This document shows positions 1 through 7,404 of a stretch of DNA of 64,000 bases, in pieces. A program made the position numbers and the translations under genes. The stretch's first letter is position 1; each line of letters starts with the position of its first letter. Source of the stretch: Bog-756 sp963725395 (lineage in GTDB: Bacteria > Actinomycetota > Acidimicrobiia > Acidimicrobiales > RAAP-2). A model generated the notes under the pieces. That model was not told the DNA's origin. It made no database searches and saw only the letters and a program-made list of their open reading frames with translations. Location: positions 124,001-188,000 of the forward strand of contig CAVRYH010000009.1 of assembly GCA_963725395.1 (NCBI GenBank), written 5' to 3'.

Positions 1-2
1 GC

Positions 3-419
3 GAGATCGTCTCCGCCGGCGGGACGGGGACCTACGACCTCAACCACTGGGCCACCGAGATCCAGGCCGGTTCGTACGCCCTCATGGACACCGCCTATGC
101 CAAGCTCGACCTCCCCTTCGCCCAGGCGCTCTCGGTGCTGGCCACGGTCATCTCGGTGTCGCGCGACTGGGCCGTGGCCGACTGCGGCCTCAAGGCACTG
201 GGGATGGACCACGGCAACCCGACCATCGAGCGGGCCGATGTCCTGTTCTGCTCCGACGAGCACGTCACGTTCCGGCCCGAGCATCCGGTGCGGGTCGGGG
301 AGCTGATCACCGTGTTGCCGGCACACGTCGACCCGACCGTGGCCTACCACGAACGACTCGTCATCCTGGACGGCGAGGACGTCGTGGACAGGTGGCCCGT
401 TGACCTTCGTGGCTGGTAA
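3..419 (+). CDS. D-threonine aldolase / D-serine deaminase-like protein, C-terminal part
   Basis: The gene enters from outside the window, so only its C-terminal 138 residues are seen and the PLP lysine is missing. The visible part matches the C-terminal beta domain of the DSD1/D-threonine aldolase family: GGTGTYDL near its beginning, EIQAGSYALMD, SDEHVTF and the closing metal-site segment LPAHVDPTVAYHE. In this family the metal is held by His-x-Cys in D-serine dehydratases and by His-x-Asp in D-threonine aldolases; here the segment reads H-V-D, which favours a D-threonine (or D-3-hydroxyamino acid) aldolase splitting its substrate into glycine and an aldehyde. The next gene follows on the same strand after about 50 nt or overlaps its end, depending on that gene's start. 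Confidence 0.75.
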   Translation, partial: EIVSAGGTGTYDLNHWATEIQAGSYALMDTAYAKLDLPFAQALSVLATVISVSRDWAVADCGLKALGMDHGNPTIERADVLFCSDEHVTFRPEHPVRVGELITVLPAHVDPTVAYHERLVILDGEDVVDRWPVDLRGW

Positions 420-471
420 CCGGGCAGGCTGTGGCCACCCTCAGCGGGAACTCGCTAGGGTCCGTCGCTGC

Positions 472-1959
472 GTGAGGCATTTCGTGCGGACTCTCGGCCT
501 CCGGACAGCTCCGGGTCGCCATGGGTGGCGAATCGTCGCCGGGTGCTTGCTCGCCTGGTCCGTACTGGCCGTGCCACCGGTGGCCGACGCCAGCGCCTCT
601 CCAGCCCCCCTGCCCTCGTCGCACATCGGTTGGGCGCCGTGCCGGTCGGTGGCTGGATACCTGTGCGGGACGCTGTCGGTCCCGCTCCAGTACCAGGATC
701 CGTCTCGGGGCTCGGTCCGCCTGTCCGTGATCGAACACCGCGCGCCCGACAGCAAGGGCGTCGTCATCTTCAATCCGGGCGGACCCGGTGAGAGCGGCGT
801 TCTCATCCTTCCCGTCCTGGCTTCGCTCGTGCCCGCTTCGGTACGCGACCGATTCACCCTCGTGAGCTTCGATGAGCGAGGGACGGGAGCGAGCGAGCCG
901 CTGGCCTGCGGACCGTCCCCCGCAGAAGCCAGCAGTGCGGTCGCCGGGACGGCGGCGGCCACCCTCGTCTTCGCCGGCCTGGAGCGTTCCTGCCGGTCCG
1001 ACGACCCGGAGCTGCTCCCGACGGTGGACACCACGACCTCGGCCCGGGACATGGACCGACTGAGGGCCGCCCTCGGAGTCGGGCGGATCAACTACTACGG
1101 CCTGTCCTACGGGACCGCACTCGGAGCCGCCTACCGACAGCTGTTCCCGAGCCGTGTCCGGTCGATGGTCCTCGACGGTGCGGTCGACTCCAACCTGAGC
1201 CTGGCCACCGAGGCCACCGAGGAGGCGCCGGCCATCGAGACCGTGCTCGAGCACGACCTGTCGGGATGCGCCTCCAGCCCGGGGTGCCCGCTGGGAGCAG
1301 ATCCGGTCGCCTTCTACGCCCAGCTGCAGCAACGGTTGGCCCGGGCGCCGCTGCCCGCCCCAGGCGACGGCGACACGAACCCGGTGACCGAGGGGGATCT
1401 GGCGACGGCCACGCTGCTCTACCTGTCGGTCCCGACCCTCACCCCGGGCTACCTGTCGGCGCTGGCCTCGGCGGCCACGGGCGATGGTGCACCCCTCCGC
1501 TCTGTGGCCCTGGACCTCGAGACCGACCTCAACGGATCATCGCTCGTCGGCCCACTGTGGGCCATCACCTGCAACGACGCCCCGCACCATCCCGACGGCA
1601 GCGCCACGGCCGCGCTGGCCCGGTCGTTGGCCGCCCGGTATCCCCTCGGTGGGGCCGAAGCGGTGTCGAACAACCTCATCGGATGTCCGGGCTGGACCGA
1701 CCCGGGCGGGACCGTCCCCCATCTCTCCCCGAACGGCGCCCCGACCCCTCTCGTGGTCGGGAACACCGGGGATCCCAACACCCCCTACCTCGGGGCCCGC
1801 CAGCTGTCGGAGGCCATCGGGGGGCGGCTCCTGACCTACGTCGGTTACGGGCACACATGGCTGCTCGACAATTCGACCAACCGGTGCATGCAGGACGCGG
1901 TCGCCGGCTATCTCGTGGACGGGGTGCTCCCGGCCCGTGGAACACGTTGCGAGGCGTGA
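472..1959 (+). CDS. Exported alpha/beta hydrolase, tripeptidyl-aminopeptidase (TAP) family
   Basis: This is a 495-residue serine hydrolase, probably a secreted aminopeptidase releasing tripeptides or single residues. From GTG 472 the protein begins with basic residues and a hydrophobic stretch (IVAGCLLAWSVLAV) ending near VADASAS, a normal signal peptide. The oxyanion-loop segment FNPGGPGESG, the nucleophile elbow GLSYG (Ser of GxSxG) and the C-terminal TAP-like domain with NTGDPNTPY and GYGHTW, which supply the catalytic Asp and His, are all present in family order. The reading frame stays open upstream to TTG 400, overlapping the previous gene; GTG 472 or GTG 484 is preferred because the extra residues would sit before the signal peptide. 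The substrate cannot be told from sequence. Confidence 0.85.
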   Translation: MRHFVRTLGLRTAPGRHGWRIVAGCLLAWSVLAVPPVADASASPAPLPSSHIGWAPCRSVAGYLCGTLSVPLQYQDPSRGSVRLSVIEHRAPDSKGVVIFNPGGPGESGVLILPVLASLVPASVRDRFTLVSFDERGTGASEPLACGPSPAEASSAVAGTAAATLVFAGLERSCRSDDPELLPTVDTTTSARDMDRLRAALGVGRINYYGLSYGTALGAAYRQLFPSRVRSMVLDGAVDSNLSLATEATEEAPAIETVLEHDLSGCASSPGCPLGADPVAFYAQLQQRLARAPLPAPGDGDTNPVTEGDLATATLLYLSVPTLTPGYLSALASAATGDGAPLRSVALDLETDLNGSSLVGPLWAITCNDAPHHPDGSATAALARSLAARYPLGGAEAVSNNLIGCPGWTDPGGTVPHLSPNGAPTPLVVGNTGDPNTPYLGARQLSEAIGGRLLTYVGYGHTWLLDNSTNRCMQDAVAGYLVDGVLPARGTRCEA

Positions 1960-2060
1960 TCGTGGGCCGCCGGGCGCCTGGACCGCACGCGGCGTCCCCA
2001 CCCCCTGTGACCCTCGCAACGAAATGCCGTCCGGTCGCGCCCATGGCAGACGCCGTTGTG

Positions 2061-2573
2061 TCAGCCGACTGCCCTCACCATCTCCACCACGTGTCGCGCC
2101 GCGTGGGCCACCCCCTGCTCGACAGCCGGACTGAGGCCCACGCCCCGGCCGAAATCGCTCCCCTCGATGCCGACCACGACGACCCGGTCGGGAGCACGCT
2201 CGACCGCCCGGGCGAGGCGGTAGACACCGGCCAGCCCGATACCGTGCGTGCTGGCGGCGCCGGCCGCCCCGGTCCGGGGCTTCGGGGCGCCAGGATCCAA
2301 CTCCACCAACTGGACCGCACCAGGAACGGAGCCCGAGGAGACGGCATCGACGACCACGGCGAGGTCGGCTCCGTCCCACAGGCCGAGGAGGTCGAGCGGA
2401 TCGTCGAGCGGTCCCACGACGGTCACCTCCGGACACTCCTCGGCCACCAGGGCCACGGCAGCCGGTCCGGCTCCGTCGTCACGGCGGTACTCGCTCCCCA
2501 GTCCGACAACCAGCACCCGTCGGGAGTGGTCGGTCGCAGGGCCCGGGTCACCGCCGGACGCCCCGACGGTCAC
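2061..2573 (-). CDS. Hydrogenase maturation protease (HycI/HyaD family)
   Basis: This 170-residue endopeptidase should clip the C-terminal tail of the hydrogenase large subunit once nickel is in place. The family features are visible: GLGSEYRRDDGAG at the N-terminus (acidic Ni ligands), VVDAVSSG in the centre and the histidine of STHGIGL. Start GTG 2573 overlaps the stop of the large-subunit gene by 4 nt (GTGA), so translation is coupled; longer upstream starts would run into the hydrogenase gene. It is the last gene of the hydrogenase operon and converges on the peptidase at 472-1959. The large subunit ends with VTVVRA after the DPCxxCxxH motif, a short tail with little to remove, so the cleavage point is not obvious. 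Confidence 0.88.
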   Translation of the reverse strand: MTVGASGGDPGPATDHSRRVLVVGLGSEYRRDDGAGPAAVALVAEECPEVTVVGPLDDPLDLLGLWDGADLAVVVDAVSSGSVPGAVQLVELDPGAPKPRTGAAGAASTHGIGLAGVYRLARAVERAPDRVVVVGIEGSDFGRGVGLSPAVEQGVAHAARHVVEMVRAVG

Positions 2574-3874
2574 GCCCGGACCACGGTCACATCGAGGAAA
2601 TGCGCCGCGCAGGAGATGCAGGGGTCGTGGTTGCGCACCGCCTGCTCGCAGCGCCACGTGAGGTCGGCGTCGGACAGCGCCAGGCCACCCTGCACCACGC
2701 GCCTCAGGTCGGCCTCGATGGTGAGCTGGTTCTGCGACGTCGGTGGCACGATCCGAGCACCGGTGATGTCGCCTTCGTCATCGACGGAGTAACGGTGCAG
2801 AAGCAACCCCCGCGGCGCCTCAGTCGACCCGACGCCCACTCCCGCCCGGTCGGGGATCTCGACGGCCGCCGGGCGCGGCGGCTCGTACGACTCGACCAGG
2901 CGAAGCGCCTCGTCGCAGGCGAACACGAGCTCGACGGCTCGGACCACGATGCTCCGGAACGGATTGGTGACCACCCGACCCAGCCCGGCAGCTGCGGCCG
3001 CCTCCCGGGCGAGGCCGGGCAGGACCGACGAGTTGAGGGCATAGCGGGCCAGGGGCCCGGTCAGGTATTCGAGCTCACCCCCCAGCCGGGCGTGCAGCGC
3101 GGTGGACCGTTCCACGTGGTCCTCGACCACCAGACGGTCGAATTCGGACGGGAGGAGGTCGAGGCCGTCACTCGAGGCGACGCGTCCCGACTCGATCGCG
3201 TACCGGTCCGGGGTGCGCAAGGCAACGAAGCGGTAGTCCCCCGCCGTATCGGGAAATTCGAACCCGGACACCCATGACACCGTTTCGAGGGCGAGTTCCC
3301 GGGCCCGCCGCAGCGGTTCGGCCAGCGCGGTGATCTCAGTGGTCGCCGGCGCGGAGTAGAAGCCACCGACCCGGACATTGACAGGATGGACGGCCCGACC
3401 GCCGACGGTGGACATCACCAGGTTGCCGGTCTTCTTGATGGTCAGACCGCGCTCGACGGCGGCACGATCCAGCTCAGCCAGCTCAACAGCGTCTGCACAT
3501 CCCAAAAAATCGGGGGCATGGAGCAGGTAGATGTGGAGGGCATGGCTCTGGATCCACTCACCGCAGTACAGGAGGCGGCGCAACTCGGCCACCGGCTGGC
3601 CCACCGTCACCGAGACCGCGTCCTCGATCGCCGCGCAGGCGCTCATCTGGTAGGCCACCGGACAGATGCCGCAGATCCGGGCCGTGATGTCGGGGGCCTC
3701 CGTGGCCCGCCTTCCGCGGAGGAGCGCCTCGAAGAAGCGGGGGGGTTCGAAGATGTCGAGTGCCACACCCTCGACGACGCCGTCACGCACCTCGACACGG
3801 AGTGATCCCTCACCCTCGACCCTCGAGATCCCTTCGACCGACAGTGTCCGCTGCGACCCCGAACCGTGGGTCAT
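2570..3874 (-). CDS. hyhL: [NiFe] hydrogenase large (alpha) subunit, group 3b type
   Basis: This 434-residue subunit carries the Ni-Fe centre that activates H2. Both cysteine motifs are intact: RICGICP near residue 65 (N-terminal RxCGxCP) and DPCISCAAHFL near the C-terminus (DPCxxCxxH), giving four Ni ligands. The length and the gene set around it (4Fe-4S beta, FAD gamma, short small subunit) match cytosolic, bidirectional, NAD(P)-linked group 3b enzymes, also called sulfhydrogenases, rather than membrane-bound uptake enzymes; there is no Tat signal in the small subunit and no cytochrome b gene. Start ATG 3874 overlaps the small-subunit stop by 4 nt (ATGA). In vivo it may reoxidise NADPH by making H2 or oxidise H2 as a supplement; direction cannot be read from sequence. 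Confidence 0.93.
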   Translation of the reverse strand: MTHGSGSQRTLSVEGISRVEGEGSLRVEVRDGVVEGVALDIFEPPRFFEALLRGRRATEAPDITARICGICPVAYQMSACAAIEDAVSVTVGQPVAELRRLLYCGEWIQSHALHIYLLHAPDFLGCADAVELAELDRAAVERGLTIKKTGNLVMSTVGGRAVHPVNVRVGGFYSAPATTEITALAEPLRRARELALETVSWVSGFEFPDTAGDYRFVALRTPDRYAIESGRVASSDGLDLLPSEFDRLVVEDHVERSTALHARLGGELEYLTGPLARYALNSSVLPGLAREAAAAAGLGRVVTNPFRSIVVRAVELVFACDEALRLVESYEPPRPAAVEIPDRAGVGVGSTEAPRGLLLHRYSVDDEGDITGARIVPPTSQNQLTIEADLRRVVQGGLALSDADLTWRCEQAVRNHDPCISCAAHFLDVTVVRA

Positions 3875-4716
3875 GTCCGCTCCCCACCATCGGGGCGGTC
3901 GGCCGGGTCGACCCGCCCGGAAAGGGACCGGGACTGCCTGGCGAACGCAGGGCTCGCGGCATAGAAGGTGGCAAACAGGCGCGAGGCGTCCACCGGCGCC
4001 ATGCCGCTCTCGAGGAGGCGCTCCGCCAGGGCGTCGGTGTTGGCTCCCTCCGACGGACCGAAGCAGCCGAAGCAGCCCCGGCCGACGGACGGGCACAGCG
4101 CGCCGCAGCCGGCGCGGGTGACCGGCCCGAGACAGGCCGTCCCCCCGGCCACCAGCAGGCAGACCGTGCCCCGGCCCTTGCACTCCTGGCACACGGTGTG
4201 GCCGGGTAGGTGCGGTTTGCGTCCGGCCAGTTCGGCCGTGATCAGCTCCAGCAGCTGACCCCGGTCGATCGGACAGCCCTGGAGTTCCACGTCCACGGCC
4301 ACGTGGGCCGAGATCGGCGTCGAGGTGGAGAGCGAGGAGATGTACTCGGGATGGGCGTAGACAGCGTCGACGTAGGCACCCTCGGCGGCGAAATTCCGAA
4401 GGGCCTGGATCCCCCCGGCGGTGGCGCACGCTCCGATGGTGACGAGCCGACGCGAGGTGGAGCGGATCTCCTGGATCCGCCGGGCATCGTCGGCCGTGGT
4501 GATCGACCCCTCCACCAGCGAGACGTCATAGGGGCCATCGACCACGGCCCGGGACATCTCGGTGAAGTGGGCGATGCTGACGGCTCCGGCCAGCGCCAGG
4601 AGCTCGTCTTCGCAGTCGAGCAGACTGAGCTGGCATCCGTCGCAGGAGGCGAACTTCCATACGGCCAGCGTGGGACGGGGGTCACCCGGGGGCCCAACCG
4701 GTGTGGCCGCGGTCAC
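3871..4716 (-). CDS. hyhS: [NiFe] hydrogenase small (delta) subunit, group 3b type
   Basis: This 281-residue iron-sulfur subunit passes electrons between the Ni-Fe site and the flavin subunit. Visible cluster motifs are CDGCQLSLLDC (proximal cluster, residues about 19-29), GACATAGG, GCPIDRGQ and a cysteine-rich C-terminal half with CQECKGRGTVC, AGCGALCP and GCFGCFGP for the other clusters. There is no twin-arginine signal peptide or C-terminal membrane anchor, so the enzyme is cytoplasmic. Start GTG 4716 overlaps the end of the gamma-subunit gene by 4 nt; the frame stays open upstream but that part lies within the gamma gene. Confidence 0.92.
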   Translation of the reverse strand: MTAATPVGPPGDPRPTLAVWKFASCDGCQLSLLDCEDELLALAGAVSIAHFTEMSRAVVDGPYDVSLVEGSITTADDARRIQEIRSTSRRLVTIGACATAGGIQALRNFAAEGAYVDAVYAHPEYISSLSTSTPISAHVAVDVELQGCPIDRGQLLELITAELAGRKPHLPGHTVCQECKGRGTVCLLVAGGTACLGPVTRAGCGALCPSVGRGCFGCFGPSEGANTDALAERLLESGMAPVDASRLFATFYAASPAFARQSRSLSGRVDPADRPDGGERT

Positions 4717-5591
4717 CGGTTCCGCTCCATGAACAGCTCGTCGGCCAGTCCGCCGTAGGTCACGACGGGACCGTCCCGGCACACCAGGAGCGGTCCCAAC
4801 TGGCAATGGCCGCACAGACCCACCCCGCACTGCATGTTCCGCTCGAGCGACACTCGGATCCGCCGTGGGTCGACACCCAGGTCGACCAGCTGGCGACCCA
4901 CGAAGCGCATCATGATCTCGGGCCCGCACAACAACGCCACCGTCCGGGCCGGTTCGAACGGCGCCAGGGGGAGGAGGACGGTCACGACGCCCACGGAGCC
5001 CTCCCAGCCGGGAGCGCCCGCGTCGACGGTGACGCCCACGTGCAGACCGGCGTCGCGCCATGCCTCGAGGTCCTCGGGGAAGAGGACCTGGTCGGGCGAC
5101 CGCGCCCCCACCAGCACGAAGACCCGCCCGCCACGGCGGGCAGGGCGTTCAGCCAGGTCACGGACGGCCCCGCGGAGCGGGGCGAGGCCGATCCCGCCCG
5201 CCACCACCACCACATCGGCGGCGTCCTCGATGCCGGCCAGGTCCCAGGGGCGTCCGTAGGGACCGCGCACCCCGATCACCGAACCGGTCCGAGCAGCGCA
5301 GAGGGCATGGGTCACCGCTCCCACGTCGCGGACGGTGTGATCGAGGGGACCCACCGCACCGGGCGAGCTCGAGATGGAGATGGCCACCTCCCCGACACCG
5401 AAGGCGGTGAGCATGTTGAACTGGCCATGGGCGAAGGCCGACGCCTTTCCCTCGGGCCCGGAAACCGGGGCGAGGGACAGGGTGACCACGTCGTCCAACT
5501 CCTGTCGTCGACCGACGACCCGGTACGGCACCGGGGTGAGGGGGCCGCTCGCCACCGGCGACCGGGCCGCCAGGTCAATCTCGGCCGACAT
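4713..5591 (-). CDS. hyhG: Hydrogenase gamma subunit, FAD/NAD(P)-binding oxidoreductase
   Basis: This 292-residue protein of the ferredoxin-NADP reductase superfamily links the hydrogenase to NAD(P)(H). An N-terminal FAD-binding barrel ends with ISISSSPG (RxYS-like FAD segment). The NAD(P)-binding half contains VVAGGIGLAPLRG and LLCGPEIMM, and the C-terminus carries the [2Fe-2S] cysteines in MQCGVGLCGHC and LVCRDGPV, as in dihydroorotate dehydrogenase B and sulfhydrogenase gamma subunits. ATG 5591 overlaps the preceding small gene by 17 nt. It is the fourth-from-last gene of the operon. Confidence 0.9.
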   Translation of the reverse strand: MSAEIDLAARSPVASGPLTPVPYRVVGRRQELDDVVTLSLAPVSGPEGKASAFAHGQFNMLTAFGVGEVAISISSSPGAVGPLDHTVRDVGAVTHALCAARTGSVIGVRGPYGRPWDLAGIEDAADVVVVAGGIGLAPLRGAVRDLAERPARRGGRVFVLVGARSPDQVLFPEDLEAWRDAGLHVGVTVDAGAPGWEGSVGVVTVLLPLAPFEPARTVALLCGPEIMMRFVGRQLVDLGVDPRRIRVSLERNMQCGVGLCGHCQLGPLLVCRDGPVVTYGGLADELFMERNR

Positions 5592-6051
5592 CGGCGTACA
5601 CGTCGAGCAGGCGGATCCGGGTGGCCTGCAGCCTCGCCAGCAGGACGGCCGTCAGGCGCCGGTGGATCTCGGCGGCCGCCTGCGGTTGCTCCTCCAGGTC
5701 CTCGAGCAGGCGACCGGTGTCGACGGCGACAGTCTCGACGGGCCCCACCGCCCGGGCGTCGAACTGCCACCGGAAGGGGGTGGCGACCCAGCTGAGCCCC
5801 ACGATGTGGCCGGGCTCCACCGTGTCGATGACGATGGGCCCCCGCCCGGGGGCGTGGATCTCGATGGCCACCCGTCCCCTGGTGATCAGATAGAGCGCGT
5901 CGGCCTCCTCTCCCTCTCGAAGAAGCAAGGCGTCCGGATCGAACGACTCGATCCTCGCCGCCTCCGCGAGGAGTTCCACGGTCTCCTCCGAGGCACCGGC
6001 CAGGAAGCCGTGCGAAGCAAGCACCTCGTGGATCGCCGGGCGCTCCGTCAC
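5575..6051 (-). CDS. Stand-alone cyclic-nucleotide-binding-fold protein in the hydrogenase operon
   Basis: This 158-residue protein has the Crp/Fnr sensor fold without a DNA-binding helix-turn-helix. Features in order are an N-terminal helix, a beta-roll (LLLREGEEADALYLITRGRV), the phosphate-binding-cassette region and a C-terminal helix. The cassette does not show the usual GE...RxA pair; in its place stands GLSWVATPFRWQFDARA, so cAMP binding in the classical way is doubtful. GTG 6051 overlaps the beta-subunit stop by 4 nt and its end overlaps the gamma gene by 17 nt, so it is made together with the hydrogenase. It may be a regulatory or assembly partner of the complex; that role is inferred from position only. 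Confidence 0.8.
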   Translation of the reverse strand: MTERPAIHEVLASHGFLAGASEETVELLAEAARIESFDPDALLLREGEEADALYLITRGRVAIEIHAPGRGPIVIDTVEPGHIVGLSWVATPFRWQFDARAVGPVETVAVDTGRLLEDLEEQPQAAAEIHRRLTAVLLARLQATRIRLLDVYADVGRD

Positions 6052-7208
6052 GTCGTCGACCCGGCCAGGCCGGTAGCCGTGGACGACGCCCCGTCAGCGG
6101 CCCGGATGGCGGCGACCTCCTCGGTGATGTCGATGCCGACCGGGCACCAGGCGATACAGCGTCCGCAACCCACGCATCCCGACTCACCGAACTGGTCGAA
6201 CCAGGTGGAGAGCTTGTGGGTCAACCACTGTCGATAGCGAGAGGAGGTGTCCGGGCGCACAGCACCGCCGTGCAGGTGGGAATGGTCGAGGTCGAAGCAG
6301 GACGCCCACCGGCGTTGCCGCTCCACCGTGCCGAACACATCGGTGACGTCGGTCACGTCGCTGCAGAAACAGGTCGGGCACACCAGGGTGCAGTTGCCGC
6401 ACGACAGGCAGCGCTCGGCCACCTCGGCCCACCGCGGATGATCGAGGTTCCGGGCCAGGAGCCCGGGCAGGTCGGCCGTGTCGAGGGACCGACCCATCCG
6501 TTCGGCGGCCGACTCGACAACGTCGGCCCGACCCGCTCTCACGGCGTCGGTGGCCGGGCGATGCGGCACTTGATCCAGGACCTCGGCGCCGTCGACCGAG
6601 CCCACCTGCACGTAGAAGACATGGCCACCGTCCTCCGCACGGGCGAATTCGGTGAGCGCCAGGTCGTAGCCGGAGGTCGCGGCGGGCCCGGTGGCCATGG
6701 ACGAACAGAAGCAGGTGTTCGACGGCGTGCCGCACTCGACCACCACCACGAAGGCACCGTGACGTCGTGCTGCGTAGCGGTCGTCCTGGACAGAACCGTC
6801 TCGGAGCACCGTGTCGAGGACGTCCAGTCCGGCGATCTCGCAGGGACGGGCACCGATGACGGCCACGGGAACCGGCTCTTCCCCCGGCTCTTCCAGATCC
6901 ACCTCGCCGTCGACGACCCTCGCTCGCCACACGGTCTCGGCGGGTGTGAAGAACTCGGACTTCCACGATGCCGGTCCGACGGCCCAACCGAAGAGTTCGG
7001 GTCCTTCGTCGTTGCTGAGCCGGTACCTGCCGGGGCCCGAGTGGTCATGCCAGCCTTCGGGCAGGTCGGCGGTCGAGGAGATGACCCCGTGCACGATGGC
7101 CCCGTCGCGAACGACCGGCCCCATGGTCCGAAGGCCCCGTCCGGCCAGGACGGCGATGAGGGCGTCGAAGCCGTCACGATCGATCACAGCATCATCGCCA
7201 ACCTGCAC
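6048..7208 (-). CDS. hyhB: Hydrogenase beta subunit, 4Fe-4S dicluster protein
   Basis: This 386-residue protein is the first gene of the operon. The C-terminal third has two ferredoxin-type clusters, CLSCGNCTLVCPTCFC and CVGCGRCIAWCPVGID. The N-terminal part resembles HydB/HyhB and anaerobic sulfite-reductase subunit A, with conserved cysteines in GARPCEIAGLD and NTCFCSSM. It carries electrons within the H2:NAD(P) complex. Start GTG 7208 lies 6 nt behind TAACCT (7215-7220 on the reverse strand), which suggests a leaderless mRNA and supports this start. It ends in a 4-nt overlap with the next gene. Confidence 0.9.
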   Translation of the reverse strand: MQVGDDAVIDRDGFDALIAVLAGRGLRTMGPVVRDGAIVHGVISSTADLPEGWHDHSGPGRYRLSNDEGPELFGWAVGPASWKSEFFTPAETVWRARVVDGEVDLEEPGEEPVPVAVIGARPCEIAGLDVLDTVLRDGSVQDDRYAARRHGAFVVVVECGTPSNTCFCSSMATGPAATSGYDLALTEFARAEDGGHVFYVQVGSVDGAEVLDQVPHRPATDAVRAGRADVVESAAERMGRSLDTADLPGLLARNLDHPRWAEVAERCLSCGNCTLVCPTCFCSDVTDVTDVFGTVERQRRWASCFDLDHSHLHGGAVRPDTSSRYRQWLTHKLSTWFDQFGESGCVGCGRCIAWCPVGIDITEEVAAIRAADGASSTATGLAGSTT

Positions 7209-7404
7209 ATCGAAAGGTTACGGCGAGAACCGGGGGGCGGATAGGGCCGGATGTCCCGACACAGCCGGCCGCCGATCGCTCCCAGCTTTCGGTCACATCC
7301 GATCCGACCGGTCCGGGAGGGTTCGGGTCCCCCGGCGGGCGGCCACCCCGGTCGCCCCGACAAGCCACACCGCGCGTCGCTCGGTGACCTAAGGTCCATC
7401 CCCG
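7209..7404. promoter_or_regulatory. Divergent promoter region between hydrogenase operon and membrane-protein gene
   Basis: The 196-nt gap separates divergent genes. On the reverse strand TAACCT (7220-7215) sits 6 nt before GTG 7208. On the forward strand TAAGGT (7390-7395) sits 9 nt before ATG 7405. Both fit the actinobacterial -10 consensus TANNNT and imply very short or absent leaders. No convincing -35 boxes or activator palindromes were recognised between them. Confidence 0.5.

Noticed and set aside
1266..2792. Open frame of about 500 codons across the end of the peptidase and the antisense of the maturation protease
   Set aside because: Composition is Arg/Pro/His-rich; it overlaps two real genes on both strands and has no motif.
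4701..5795. Long forward open frame opposite the hydrogenase gamma subunit
   Set aside because: Antisense shadow of a gene with clear FAD/NAD and Fe-S motifs.
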